Below are positions 35,791 through 43,764 of a DNA stretch of 64,000 bases, piece by piece. A program made the translations under genes and the position numbers. Source of the DNA: Fimbriimonas planktonicus (GTDB taxonomy: Bacteria > Armatimonadota > Fimbriimonadia > Fimbriimonadales > Fimbriimonadaceae). Every line of letters starts with the position of its first letter. The stretch's first letter is position 1. The notes beneath the pieces were generated by a model that worked only from the letters and a program-made list of their open reading frames with translations, made no database searches and was not told where the DNA came from. The stretch is taken from assembly GCA_965234685.1 (NCBI GenBank), contig OZ248539.1, positions 3,038,001 to 3,102,000 on the forward strand, given 5' to 3'.

Positions 35791-37623
35791 ATGAGTGAAG
35801 TTAAAGTAAAACCCTTGGGCAAAGTAATTGCTCTAATCTTGGTCGTTGGAGTTGCCGCTGGTGCCTACAAGGTCTACACCGGCGGAGGTCTTGGCGATCT
35901 CGTGCCATCCGCTCCGGTTCGAGAATCCGTGGTCCCCATTAAGGCCGACCTGCCTCAGATCAACAACCAGCCAACTCCGGTCTCGGTAAAGAATCTGGCC
36001 CTGCCCGGAACCAACAAGTTCACCAGCGACGCACCCCGCATCCGCTTTATGCACTGGGCCTGGAACGCGCACATGGGCATCTTCTTTGCCAACGGTGGCA
36101 AGGCGACGACCACCGGCTCTCTCATGGCCGAGCGCGGCGTGGCGATCGACTTCACTCGCCAAGACGACCCCGCGAAGATGCAAGAAGCCCTCGTCGACTT
36201 CGCAACGGAACTGAGTCGTGGCAACAAGCAGCCCGAGCGCGGAACCCACTTCGTTACCATCATGGGTGACGGCGGCGCCGCCTTCCTCGCCGGCCTCAAC
36301 GACACCCTTGGCAAACTCGGTCCCGAGTACAAGGCGAAAGTCGTCGGCGCCATCGGCTTCTCTCGTGGTGAAGACAAGTTCATGGGTCCCAAGAGCTGGT
36401 CGTCTAACCCCGCTGCTAGTAAAGGTGGCGTCGTTTCTGGCTACCTGCGAGACGGCGACTGGAACATCGCCATGAAGTGGCTTGGTGACAACGGCCTCAA
36501 GAACAACCCGGACGAAAAGACTTATGACCCCGATGCTCTGAACTGGGTGGCCGCGAACGACTACCTGGATGCCGGCGAAAAGTACATCTCGGGCTACACC
36601 GAAAAGCGACCCGTGGTCCGAAACGGAAAGCGCACCGGCGAGACCAAGACGATCAAGGTCGACGCGGTTGTAACCTGGACCCCCGGCGACGTTAACGTTG
36701 CCGACAAGAAAGGTGGACTCGTCTCTATTGTCTCCACCAAGGAATACAACGCGCAGATGCCCTGCGTGGTCATCGGCATTGATAAGTGGATGAAGGAGAA
36801 CGAGGATCTTGTTGTGAAGATGCTCGATGGCGCTTTGGTCGGCGGAGAAGCCGTCCGAAGTAGCTCGGCTGCTCTCCGAAAAGCTGCCGAAATCAGTGCC
36901 GTTGCCTATGATGAGAAGGACGCCAGCTATTGGGAGCGCTATTACAAAGGAACCTTTGAGAAGGACAAAACTGGCGTGATGGTCGAGCTTGGCGGATCGT
37001 CGGTCAACAACATCGCTGACAACATGCTCCTGTTCGGGCTCGTCAGCGGATCGGCAAACATCTTCTCCAGCGTCTACACGACGTTCGGCGAAATCGTGAA
37101 AGCGCAGTACCCCGAACTCATGCCGAGCTTCCCGCCGGCGTCGGAAATTCTAGATACGCGCTACGTGAAAGCGGTAGCGCAGGAACAGAACTTCAGCGAG
37201 CAGGCCCTGAGAAGCAGCGAAATGGCGGTCACCACGCCAAAGCCTGGCGCCGTGACCAGCAAGCGCCAAATCAGCGCCCGAGCCTGGAACATCGAGTTCG
37301 AAACCGGACGAGCCGTTCTGAAGCCTTCGGCTAAGCCGGTTCTGGAAAAGCTCGTTCAAGAGCTTGCGGTCAGTACGACCACCAGCATCGAAGTCCACGG
37401 ACACACCGACAACGTCGGAAACCCGGCTTCGAACATGGCGCTTTCGGAAGCGCGCGCATTTGCGGTTCAGCGATGGCTGAACAAGCGAGCCCCAAGACTC
37501 TTTCCTACCGGTCGTGTCCCGGTTCGCGCCCACGGCTCTACTCAGCCGATCGTGCCAAACACGACGAATGAGGGCCGGGCTAAGAACCGCCGCGTAGAGA
37601 TCAAGGTTCAAGCCCTCCGATGA
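35791..37623 (+). CDS. Substrate-binding protein fused to an OmpA peptidoglycan-binding domain
   Basis: 610 residues from the ATG at 35791. One membrane segment at about 10-27 anchors the protein. Residues 60-430 look like a type-2 periplasmic binding protein (RIRFMHWAWNAHMGIFFAN, then VGAIGFSRGEDKFMGP), of the sort annotated as phosphate or nitrate/taurine-like. Residues 490-608 are an OmpA domain: IEFETGRAVLKPSA, GHTDN near 537-541, ALSEARA and AKNRRVEIK, the peptidoglycan contacts. So the receptor is probably tethered both to the membrane and to the cell wall. Its stop overlaps the permease start (ATGA). The substrate is unknown. Confidence 0.85.
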   Translation: MSEVKVKPLGKVIALILVVGVAAGAYKVYTGGGLGDLVPSAPVRESVVPIKADLPQINNQPTPVSVKNLALPGTNKFTSDAPRIRFMHWAWNAHMGIFFANGGKATTTGSLMAERGVAIDFTRQDDPAKMQEALVDFATELSRGNKQPERGTHFVTIMGDGGAAFLAGLNDTLGKLGPEYKAKVVGAIGFSRGEDKFMGPKSWSSNPAASKGGVVSGYLRDGDWNIAMKWLGDNGLKNNPDEKTYDPDALNWVAANDYLDAGEKYISGYTEKRPVVRNGKRTGETKTIKVDAVVTWTPGDVNVADKKGGLVSIVSTKEYNAQMPCVVIGIDKWMKENEDLVVKMLDGALVGGEAVRSSSAALRKAAEISAVAYDEKDASYWERYYKGTFEKDKTGVMVELGGSSVNNIADNMLLFGLVSGSANIFSSVYTTFGEIVKAQYPELMPSFPPASEILDTRYVKAVAQEQNFSEQALRSSEMAVTTPKPGAVTSKRQISARAWNIEFETGRAVLKPSAKPVLEKLVQELAVSTTTSIEVHGHTDNVGNPASNMALSEARAFAVQRWLNKRAPRLFPTGRVPVRAHGSTQPIVPNTTNEGRAKNRRVEIKVQALR

Positions 37624-38456
37624 GCGCACCGACCGGGCTCGCGGAAACGCCGAAGGTCACCAGACAAGCGGCGGGATTGCTTCAAGCTTTCTCACCGAAC
37701 AAGATTCTCAGCCGAACGGCGATGAACATCATCATCGCCGTTCAGGTTGCGATCTTCCTGCTGCTCTGGACATTCTCCGCCTTTGCCGTCCTGCCGAAGC
37801 CGCTTGAGGTTCTGAACTCGATTCGGGAGCTGTGGTTCAAGCAGGGGCTGGGTCAGGAGCTCATCACAAGCGTCACCCTCAACCTTGAGGCGGTCGCTAT
37901 CTCTTCTGTCATCTCGATCGGTCTGGCGTACTTGACCGTCATGCCGTTCTTCCGGCCGATCGTGAATGCCTTGGGCAAGGGCCGATTCCTGAGCATGGCG
38001 GGGTTCACCCTGGTCTTCACCCTCATCGTCGGTGGTGGGCATCCGCTAAAGCTGTCGCTCCTCGTGTTTGCGATGACCGTCTTCTTCGTGACGTCCATGG
38101 CCGCCGTGGTGTCCGAGATACCGAAAGCCGATTTCGACTACGCACGCACTCTGCGCATGAGCGAATGGCGCGTCGTTTGGGAGGTCGTCGTTCTTGGAAC
38201 GGCGGACAAAGCCTTTGAAGTATTGCGTCAAAACGCCGCGATCGGCTGGATGATGCTCACGTTAGTTGAAGGGATTTATCGCGGCGAAGGCGGTATCGGC
38301 GCGCTCCTTCTTAATCAGCAGAAGTTCTTTAAGATGAGTGAGGTCTTTGGGATTCAGATCATCATTCTCATCGTTGGTCTTTTTCAAGACGTGATCATCG
38401 GTTTCGTCCGTCGTGCGGTCTGCCCATATGCAGTGCTGACCTTGGAGCGTAAGTAA
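37620..38456 (+). CDS. ABC transporter permease (SsuC/TauC-like)
   Basis: 278 residues, about six membrane segments. The ATPase-contact loop reads ARTLRMSEWRVVWEV, as in nitrate/taurine/sulfonate importers. Coupled to the OmpA-fused binding protein by a 4-base overlap, with the ATPase gene following without a gap. One permease gene is present, so the channel would be a homodimer. Substrate unknown. Confidence 0.85.
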   Translation: MSAPTGLAETPKVTRQAAGLLQAFSPNKILSRTAMNIIIAVQVAIFLLLWTFSAFAVLPKPLEVLNSIRELWFKQGLGQELITSVTLNLEAVAISSVISIGLAYLTVMPFFRPIVNALGKGRFLSMAGFTLVFTLIVGGGHPLKLSLLVFAMTVFFVTSMAAVVSEIPKADFDYARTLRMSEWRVVWEVVVLGTADKAFEVLRQNAAIGWMMLTLVEGIYRGEGGIGALLLNQQKFFKMSEVFGIQIIILIVGLFQDVIIGFVRRAVCPYAVLTLERK

Positions 38457-39293
38457 ATGATGTCTCGACCTGCGATCGCCTACGACATAAAGGAGCGGCT
38501 CCTTTTGGTCGAGGGTATCCATCTGACCCTTGGGGGCAAGAAGATCCTTCGCGACGTCCACTTTGAGGTTCGAAACATTGTTCGTCCGGGAATTGAGCAG
38601 GGCCAGGTTGTAGGGCTGCTCGGCCCTAGCGGCATGGGTAAGACGCAACTCTTCCGAATCCTCGCCGGCCTGAACCCACCGGATTCCGGGACGGTTATGG
38701 TAGGTGAGCCCGGCGAGCCTGTGAAGCCGGGAACCGTCGGCGTTGTCGCGCAGAACTACCCGCTCCTCACCCACCGTAAAATCCTCGGCAACCTCGTGGT
38801 CGCCGGAAAGCAAGCCGGAATGTCGGCCTCAGAAGCGGAGGGCAGGGCGAAACAACTGCTGGAAAACTTCGGCTTAGCCGATCACGGCGACAAGTACCCG
38901 GTGCAACTTTCGGGCGGTCAGCGCCAACGCGCCGCCATCGCTCAGCAGTTCATGTGCAGCAATGAACTGATGCTGATGGACGAGCCGTTCAGCGGCCTCG
39001 ACCCGCTGGCGTTAGGCAGGATGTGCAAATTCATCAAAGACGTCGCGCAGACGGACGAGCACAAAACGTTCATCATTGTCACTCACGACATCGCTTCCGC
39101 CATCGAGGTCTGTGACACCCTGATCCTGCTTGGACGTGATCGCGACGAAGCCGGGGCCTTCATTCCCGGCGCAAAGATTCAAAAATCCATCGACCTGATC
39201 GCACGCGGATTGGCCTGGCACGAGAACATCTCTCGAACTCCAGAATTTCATGCCACGGTCAATGAGGTGAAAGATCTATTCGAACATTTGTAG
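38457..39293 (+). CDS. ABC transporter ATP-binding protein
   Basis: 278 residues. Walker A GPSGMGKTQ, signature LSGGQRQR, and Walker B ELMLMDEP followed by FSGLD are all intact, with the H-loop in VTHD. The protein is longer than the usual 250 in front: about 25 extra N-terminal residues and an inserted stretch VRNIVRPGIEQG. It follows the permease stop directly. It powers the importer of this operon. Confidence 0.92.
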   Translation: MMSRPAIAYDIKERLLLVEGIHLTLGGKKILRDVHFEVRNIVRPGIEQGQVVGLLGPSGMGKTQLFRILAGLNPPDSGTVMVGEPGEPVKPGTVGVVAQNYPLLTHRKILGNLVVAGKQAGMSASEAEGRAKQLLENFGLADHGDKYPVQLSGGQRQRAAIAQQFMCSNELMLMDEPFSGLDPLALGRMCKFIKDVAQTDEHKTFIIVTHDIASAIEVCDTLILLGRDRDEAGAFIPGAKIQKSIDLIARGLAWHENISRTPEFHATVNEVKDLFEHL

Positions 39294-39334
39294 ATCAGCT
39301 TCCCGGGCCATAATGTAATTCGAAGCTAACCGTC

Positions 39335-40300
39335 GTGAAATTTGACCCTTCGTTACCGATTTACAAGAGCCTGAAATACCGACTCGGAGAGGCCTTTAAA
39401 GAGGGGCCAAACCTGGTTGCACTTGCAGGCTTTGTCGCCGCCTCTGCCGCAACCCTCAACCCCATTCCCCTCCTGGTTGGGCTCGTTGCCGAAGCTGTTT
39501 ACTTGCTGTTTGTGCCAGATACATCCTGGTACGAAAAGCGCCTTCAATCTCGGTTTGATGGCGAAGTTGTCGAGCGCCGCGAGGCTCTCAAGGCTCAAAC
39601 TTTCCCGATCGTTCGAAAGGAAATTCGGCACGAATTCTCGCGCCTAGAGCAAGTGCGTAGCCAAATAGAGGGCCAATCGCGCGGCGAAGAAGGCTGGTTC
39701 CGCGAAGCCATGCGCAAGCTCGACTTCCTCATGGAGAAGTACCTGCAATTCGCGCAAAAGGAAGCCCAGTTCGCCAGCTACCTGATGTCGGTCTATGCCG
39801 AGGTTTACGAAAAGATTCCGGCCGCCGACCGAAGGTCGGTGACCCCGCCGATGATGATGGGTTCTGCTCCTCCGAAAACGAGAAAAGGGGAGCGAAACGA
39901 CGACGAGACCCCCGATAGCGCGGCCCTCAATCCCTCCCCTGAGTGGGTGGAAGAAGTCGCGTTCACGATTTCAAGCTATTACGAATACGAGCTTCGAACC
40001 CTGGATGAATCGATTCAGTCCGAGACGGTCGTCGCCAACCAAAACCTGATGTCGAAGCGGCAGCAGATATTGAACCGACGAAAGGAGTTCATCACCCGGG
40101 TCAGCCAAATCATGTCGAACCTTGGACTACAAATGCGGCTCATGGCCGACACCTTCGGCCTGATCAACGACGAAATCCGCGCCCGATCGCCTGAGCAGGT
40201 TCTAAGCGACATTGATGACGTCATCATCCAGGCAACATCCCTCACCGAAGCGATTGATGAAATCACTCCGATGACCGAAATTGTGGCAAATTTGAGTTAG
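39335..40300 (+). CDS. Membrane-associated coiled-coil protein of the OmpA-ABC operon, unknown
   Basis: 321 residues from a GTG start. A hydrophobic hairpin (residues 25-60: VALAGFVAASAATLNPIPLL, then VGLVAEAVYLLFV) near the N-terminus could sit in the membrane. It is followed by a long helical, charged stretch with heptad-like spacing (75-140 and 225-310), so coiled coils are likely. A low-complexity, charged linker lies near 175-200. No family is recognised. It follows the ATPase by 41 bases and precedes another unknown by 10, so it belongs to the operon; a role as a scaffold or regulator of the transporter is inference. Confidence 0.6.
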   Translation: MKFDPSLPIYKSLKYRLGEAFKEGPNLVALAGFVAASAATLNPIPLLVGLVAEAVYLLFVPDTSWYEKRLQSRFDGEVVERREALKAQTFPIVRKEIRHEFSRLEQVRSQIEGQSRGEEGWFREAMRKLDFLMEKYLQFAQKEAQFASYLMSVYAEVYEKIPAADRRSVTPPMMMGSAPPKTRKGERNDDETPDSAALNPSPEWVEEVAFTISSYYEYELRTLDESIQSETVVANQNLMSKRQQILNRRKEFITRVSQIMSNLGLQMRLMADTFGLINDEIRARSPEQVLSDIDDVIIQATSLTEAIDEITPMTEIVANLS

Positions 40301-40310
40301 AGAGACGGAA

Positions 40311-41018
40311 ATGAGCATTAAAAACATCCTGAGAAAAGCGGCTTCTTTAGTCGTCGAACTGCCGCCAGAGCCCGTCGCGGATCTGACCGCCGAGCCACTT
40401 AAATTCAAGACCGATTTGGAGGACCTGCCTGCCGCAACCGCCCCGCGCCCGGCGCCAGTTGCGACGAAGTCCGTCGAGCAAATCATCAAAGACACCCCAG
40501 GACCGAACTTGGATCAAATCAAAATCGCCGAAGAGACCGCCGCTACGCCCTCTCCCGCCGCTCCAGACGGAAAGGTGGATTACCAAACCGTCTATCAACG
40601 CGCCGGGCTCACGTCCGTTGCCTTTTCCGCCGAGCAGGCCCTGGACGTCATCCGGTCACTCCCAACCACCTTGCCGATCGAAGTGCGCCGTGCTACGGTC
40701 AACGCAACCATCGCCGCCATGGGCAAAGCGATGGGAGTCGACACGGCCGGAGTGATTGCTGATGCAGGCCGAAAAGTCGCCGCCCTTTCGGCCTACGAAG
40801 ACCTCCTGACCCACCAGACCAGCACCTACGTTGGCACCCTCGAGATGAAAATTCTGGAACTCGAAACCCAGATCGCGATGCATCGCGAAGAAATCCAGAA
40901 AACCCAATCCTTACTATCCACCGCCGTCGGCCAGTGCGATGCTGAGTCAAATCGCCTTGACGAAGTGCTGGAGTTCTTCACTCTAGATACAGGCGCAAGC
41001 TCCAACGCTCCGGCCTGA
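40311..41018 (+). CDS. Acidic soluble protein of the OmpA-ABC operon, unknown
   Basis: 235 residues. Residues 1-95 are Pro/Ala/Glu-rich and probably disordered (VVELPPEPVADLTAEP). Residues 96-190 form a compact helical region (YQRAGLTSVAFSAEQALDVI), and the C-terminus ends in a predicted coiled coil (EMKILELETQIAMHREEIQK). I know no family. Its position, 10 bases after the coiled-coil membrane protein, and the shared helical character suggest that the two interact. Confidence 0.55.
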   Translation: MSIKNILRKAASLVVELPPEPVADLTAEPLKFKTDLEDLPAATAPRPAPVATKSVEQIIKDTPGPNLDQIKIAEETAATPSPAAPDGKVDYQTVYQRAGLTSVAFSAEQALDVIRSLPTTLPIEVRRATVNATIAAMGKAMGVDTAGVIADAGRKVAALSAYEDLLTHQTSTYVGTLEMKILELETQIAMHREEIQKTQSLLSTAVGQCDAESNRLDEVLEFFTLDTGASSNAPA

Positions 41019-41040
41019 GGCCCGCCCAAGTATTTCTCTC

Positions 41041-41076
41041 GTCACGTAAAACCGGTGCCTACCGCTTTTGCGTGAC
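41041..41076 (+). repeat. 16-bp imperfect inverted repeat before the PEP-CTERM gene
   Basis: Arms GTCACGTAAAACCGGT and ACCGCTTTTGCGTGAC (14 of 16 pair) around GCCT. It sits 22 bases after the preceding operon's stop and right before the next gene's -10 element; it has no T-run. Could be a terminator or an operator. Confidence 0.55.
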
Positions 41077-41080
41077 TGGC

Positions 41081-41086
41081 TACACT
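41081..41086 (+). promoter_or_regulatory. TANNNT -10-like element, leaderless start
   Basis: TACACT ends 6 bases before the ATG at 41093. The inverted repeat at 41041-41076 covers the matching -35 region. Confidence 0.45.
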
Positions 41087-41092
41087 TCGCTC

Positions 41093-41761
41093 ATGAAGAA
41101 GTTTATTGCTTTAGGCATTATCGCTTTGCCTTTATCGGCCCACGCTTTCACCTACTTTGAAGATTTTCAAGGCTCCGTTGGTTCGGAGTGGTCATCTAGC
41201 CTCGTGACTGCGGCACCAGCAGATGCCAACCGCAAGTTCCTCGGACGATTTGATAACAACACCATCACTTTGACCCTGAACGGTCTTACCGCCGGAGCAC
41301 TTACAACGGTGAACTTCGACCTGCTCGTTATGGACTCCTGGGATGGCAACAGCAGCGGCTTCGGTCCAGACCGATTCAGCTTCGGTGCAAATGGCAGTAC
41401 GCTTCTCAACGAGAGCTTCAGCAATATCGAGCAATCTGGTTTTGACCAGTCCTACTCGGCCGGCGGCTCGGGTAGCTTCGCTGCTGGAACCGACGCCGAT
41501 GAAATCGACACCCTCGGCTACAACTTCTTCGGTAACTCGGTTTACAAATTTGGCGGACCAAAGAATGCTGGCTTCACCTTCCTCAGCACCGGCAGCACGC
41601 TCACGCTGACTTTCTCGGGCGCGAACCTTCAGGGCGTCCACGACGAAAGCTGGGGCCTCGACAACGTTAGCGTGACCCAGGCCCCGGTTCCAGAGCCAGC
41701 GACCATGCTGATGCTGGGAGGCGGACTCGTCGCCGTTCTCCGACGTCGCCGAAAGAGCTAA
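41093..41761 (+). CDS. PEP-CTERM sorting domain protein
   Basis: 222 residues from the ATG at 41093. Signal peptide (MKKFIALGIIALPLSAHA), a jelly-roll-like beta domain with SFGANGSTLLNESFSNI, and a C-terminal tripartite sorting signal: PVPEPATM, hydrophobic LLGGGLVAVL-type segment, then RRRRKS. Such proteins are processed by an exosortase and are typically displayed or released with extracellular polysaccharide. No exosortase gene is in this window. The beta domain's ligand is unknown. Confidence 0.85.
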   Translation: MKKFIALGIIALPLSAHAFTYFEDFQGSVGSEWSSSLVTAAPADANRKFLGRFDNNTITLTLNGLTAGALTTVNFDLLVMDSWDGNSSGFGPDRFSFGANGSTLLNESFSNIEQSGFDQSYSAGGSGSFAAGTDADEIDTLGYNFFGNSVYKFGGPKNAGFTFLSTGSTLTLTFSGANLQGVHDESWGLDNVSVTQAPVPEPATMLMLGGGLVAVLRRRRKS

Positions 41762-41811
41762 TTCTGAAGAGTGTTTGCCGGTGCTCGCGATGAGCAGCAC
41801 CGGCATGCTTC

Positions 41812-42564
41812 CTAGCCCAACTGCGTAATCCGACCGCCGCAGACCGGAAGATACGTCCCGGTGCAGTAAGTCGATAGATCGCTCAGAAAGAACACGCAAG
41901 CGTTTCCGATCTCATCGGCGGAGCCGTGTCTCCGAAGTGGCAACGAAGCGGCAAAGCCCTTGGATCCATCGCTTGAAGTGTCCACCGTCTCCGTCGCCAT
42001 CCAGCCTGGAGCGACCATGTTCACCCGGATGTTCTCTGGCCCAAGCTCGGCCGCAAGCGAGCGCGATATACCAACCATCGCCCCTTTCCCAGCGAGGTAC
42101 ATCGACCAGTCGCCGGAGCCCATGTTCCAAAGCTCGGTCACGATGTTCACCACCGAACCGCCGCCTTGGGCCCGAAAGTGCGGTTGGACGGCCTTGATCG
42201 TATTGACGACCGCCTTCGCGCCGAAGTCGATCATGTTCTGGTAGCCATCCCAAGTCGCGTTGGCGAACGTTCCGTGCTGATCGCCGCCGATGGCGTTGTT
42301 CACTAGGCCATCAATCCGACCAAACCGGCCAACAACCTCCTCGACCATGCCCAAGACGGAATCGGCGTCGCGAACATCCCCGCCGACCGCGATCGCAACT
42401 CCGCCTGCTGCCACGATTTCAGCCACGACCGCTTCCGCGCGCTCCTTTCCGCTGGCATAGCTCACCGCGACCTGCGCTCCGTGCCTAGCCAGCACGCGCG
42501 CGGTCGCTGCTCCGATCCCTTTCGAAGCGCCCGTGACCAAAACAACCTTGCCTTCCAGCAACAT
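41812..42564 (-). CDS. SDR-family oxidoreductase
   Basis: 250 residues. NAD(P)-binding TGASKGIG near residues 11-18, the NNAIGG motif in the middle, and the active-site YLAGK. The residue where the catalytic Ser normally sits (13 before the Tyr) is a Thr in NIVTEL, so activity may be altered. The end, GTYLPVCGG, fits the family. The start ATG shares a base with the stop of the preceding Gfo-type gene (TGATG), so the two are coupled and may act in one sugar or polyol pathway. Confidence 0.88.
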   Translation of the reverse strand: MLLEGKVVLVTGASKGIGAATARVLARHGAQVAVSYASGKERAEAVVAEIVAAGGVAIAVGGDVRDADSVLGMVEEVVGRFGRIDGLVNNAIGGDQHGTFANATWDGYQNMIDFGAKAVVNTIKAVQPHFRAQGGGSVVNIVTELWNMGSGDWSMYLAGKGAMVGISRSLAAELGPENIRVNMVAPGWMATETVDTSSDGSKGFAASLPLRRHGSADEIGNACVFFLSDLSTYCTGTYLPVCGGRITQLG

Positions 42565-43679
42565 CAGGCTACGTCCTCGAAGGTCGTGGTGAGCGTCTGG
42601 GTTTGACCCGTCTCGGCTGCGCGATAGCCCGCCTCAAAGATTTCGATCACGTGGCGGGCATGCTCGGCGGTGCCGTAAAGCGGCGTTCCGGTCTGGACCA
42701 GGTCGATCAGTTGCATGATGTCCTCGTAAACGTGAATCTCTTCCAGGTTTAAGTGTTCACCCACGGCATGGCGGCCCTGGGCAGAGTGCGGTCGAGGGTC
42801 ATCGGCCCCGGCATGCGCTACCGGCTGACCGTTCAGCTTTGTCCCCAGCAACGTCCCACGGCTGCCGTAGATGTTCGGCTGTCCCCATTCCGCTTCGATG
42901 AGGCCATGCGCCGCACCGTACACAAAGGCATAAACGGAATCGCCAAAGTCCACAAGAAGGAACGTGTTATCGTCCATTTCCGTCTGAAACGGCTCGCCTT
43001 TGAACTCTCGTGTCGGCACTGAAATGCCCGACATCGCGGTGACTCGCTTTGCCGGTCCAAGGATGCCGGTGAGCGTGTGGAGGCCGTAAACCGTCATGTC
43101 GTACATCGGCCCGCCGCCCGGCTTTTTCCAGTACCACGAAGGGTTCACGTTGCTCAAGAGGTCGTTACCCGACCGCACGTCCTCGTTCTCGTGGTAGTTC
43201 CCGAAACCAGCTCCCACGGCTGCCCAGGCGACTTTTCCGATCTCGCCAGAACGAACCAAGTCCCGAATCGCGCGATTGACTGGGCGAACCATGTTCCCAG
43301 GGCTGGCATTAATCTTCACTCCGTGCGCCGCCGCTTCGTCGATCAACTGAGTTGCTTCGTCTGCCGTAATCGACATCGTCTTGTTGAAGTGAACATGCTT
43401 GCCCGCTCGAATCGCCGCGAGACCTTGGTCAAAGTGAAGTCCGATCGGCGTTCCGATGGTCACGAAATCGACATTCGGATCGGCCAGCAGCTCTTCCAGC
43501 GAGTCGTATCCTGCTGCGACACTAAACCGCTCTGCCGCAGCTTGAGCTCGGCCTGGCACCGCATCGCAGACCGCCGCAAGGTGGACCCGATGTTGAACGT
43601 CTTCCAGCGAGAGATGCGCGAGCGCCGCACGAATTCCAATACTTCCGGCGCCAATTACGCCAACCCCTAGTTTCGTCAC
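42564..43679 (-). CDS. Gfo/Idh/MocA-family oxidoreductase
   Basis: 371 residues from the GTG at 43679, which begins just before the Rossmann motif GAGSIG (residues 9-14). Longer upstream starts would push into the divergent gene's control region. The usual EKP motif is replaced by NKT in GKHVHFNKTM; the Lys is kept. The C-terminal domain contains GGGPMYDMTVYGLHTL, typical of sugar dehydrogenases of this family. Coupled to the SDR gene. Likely acts on a sugar or inositol derivative; the exact substrate is unknown. Confidence 0.88.
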   Translation of the reverse strand: MTKLGVGVIGAGSIGIRAALAHLSLEDVQHRVHLAAVCDAVPGRAQAAAERFSVAAGYDSLEELLADPNVDFVTIGTPIGLHFDQGLAAIRAGKHVHFNKTMSITADEATQLIDEAAAHGVKINASPGNMVRPVNRAIRDLVRSGEIGKVAWAAVGAGFGNYHENEDVRSGNDLLSNVNPSWYWKKPGGGPMYDMTVYGLHTLTGILGPAKRVTAMSGISVPTREFKGEPFQTEMDDNTFLLVDFGDSVYAFVYGAAHGLIEAEWGQPNIYGSRGTLLGTKLNGQPVAHAGADDPRPHSAQGRHAVGEHLNLEEIHVYEDIMQLIDLVQTGTPLYGTAEHARHVIEIFEAGYRAAETGQTQTLTTTFEDVA

Positions 43680-43752
43680 CGCATGAGTTTGGGCCAGCGC
43701 CCGGACTTTGTCAAGTTCACATTTTCGTCCCCAAAACATCGGATCGCTCTGC

Positions 43753-43758
43753 TATCTT
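43753..43758 (+). promoter_or_regulatory. TANNNT -10-like element, leaderless start
   Basis: TATCTT ends 6 bases before the GTG at 43765 and supports that start choice. Confidence 0.45.
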
Positions 43759-43764
43759 GATTCC

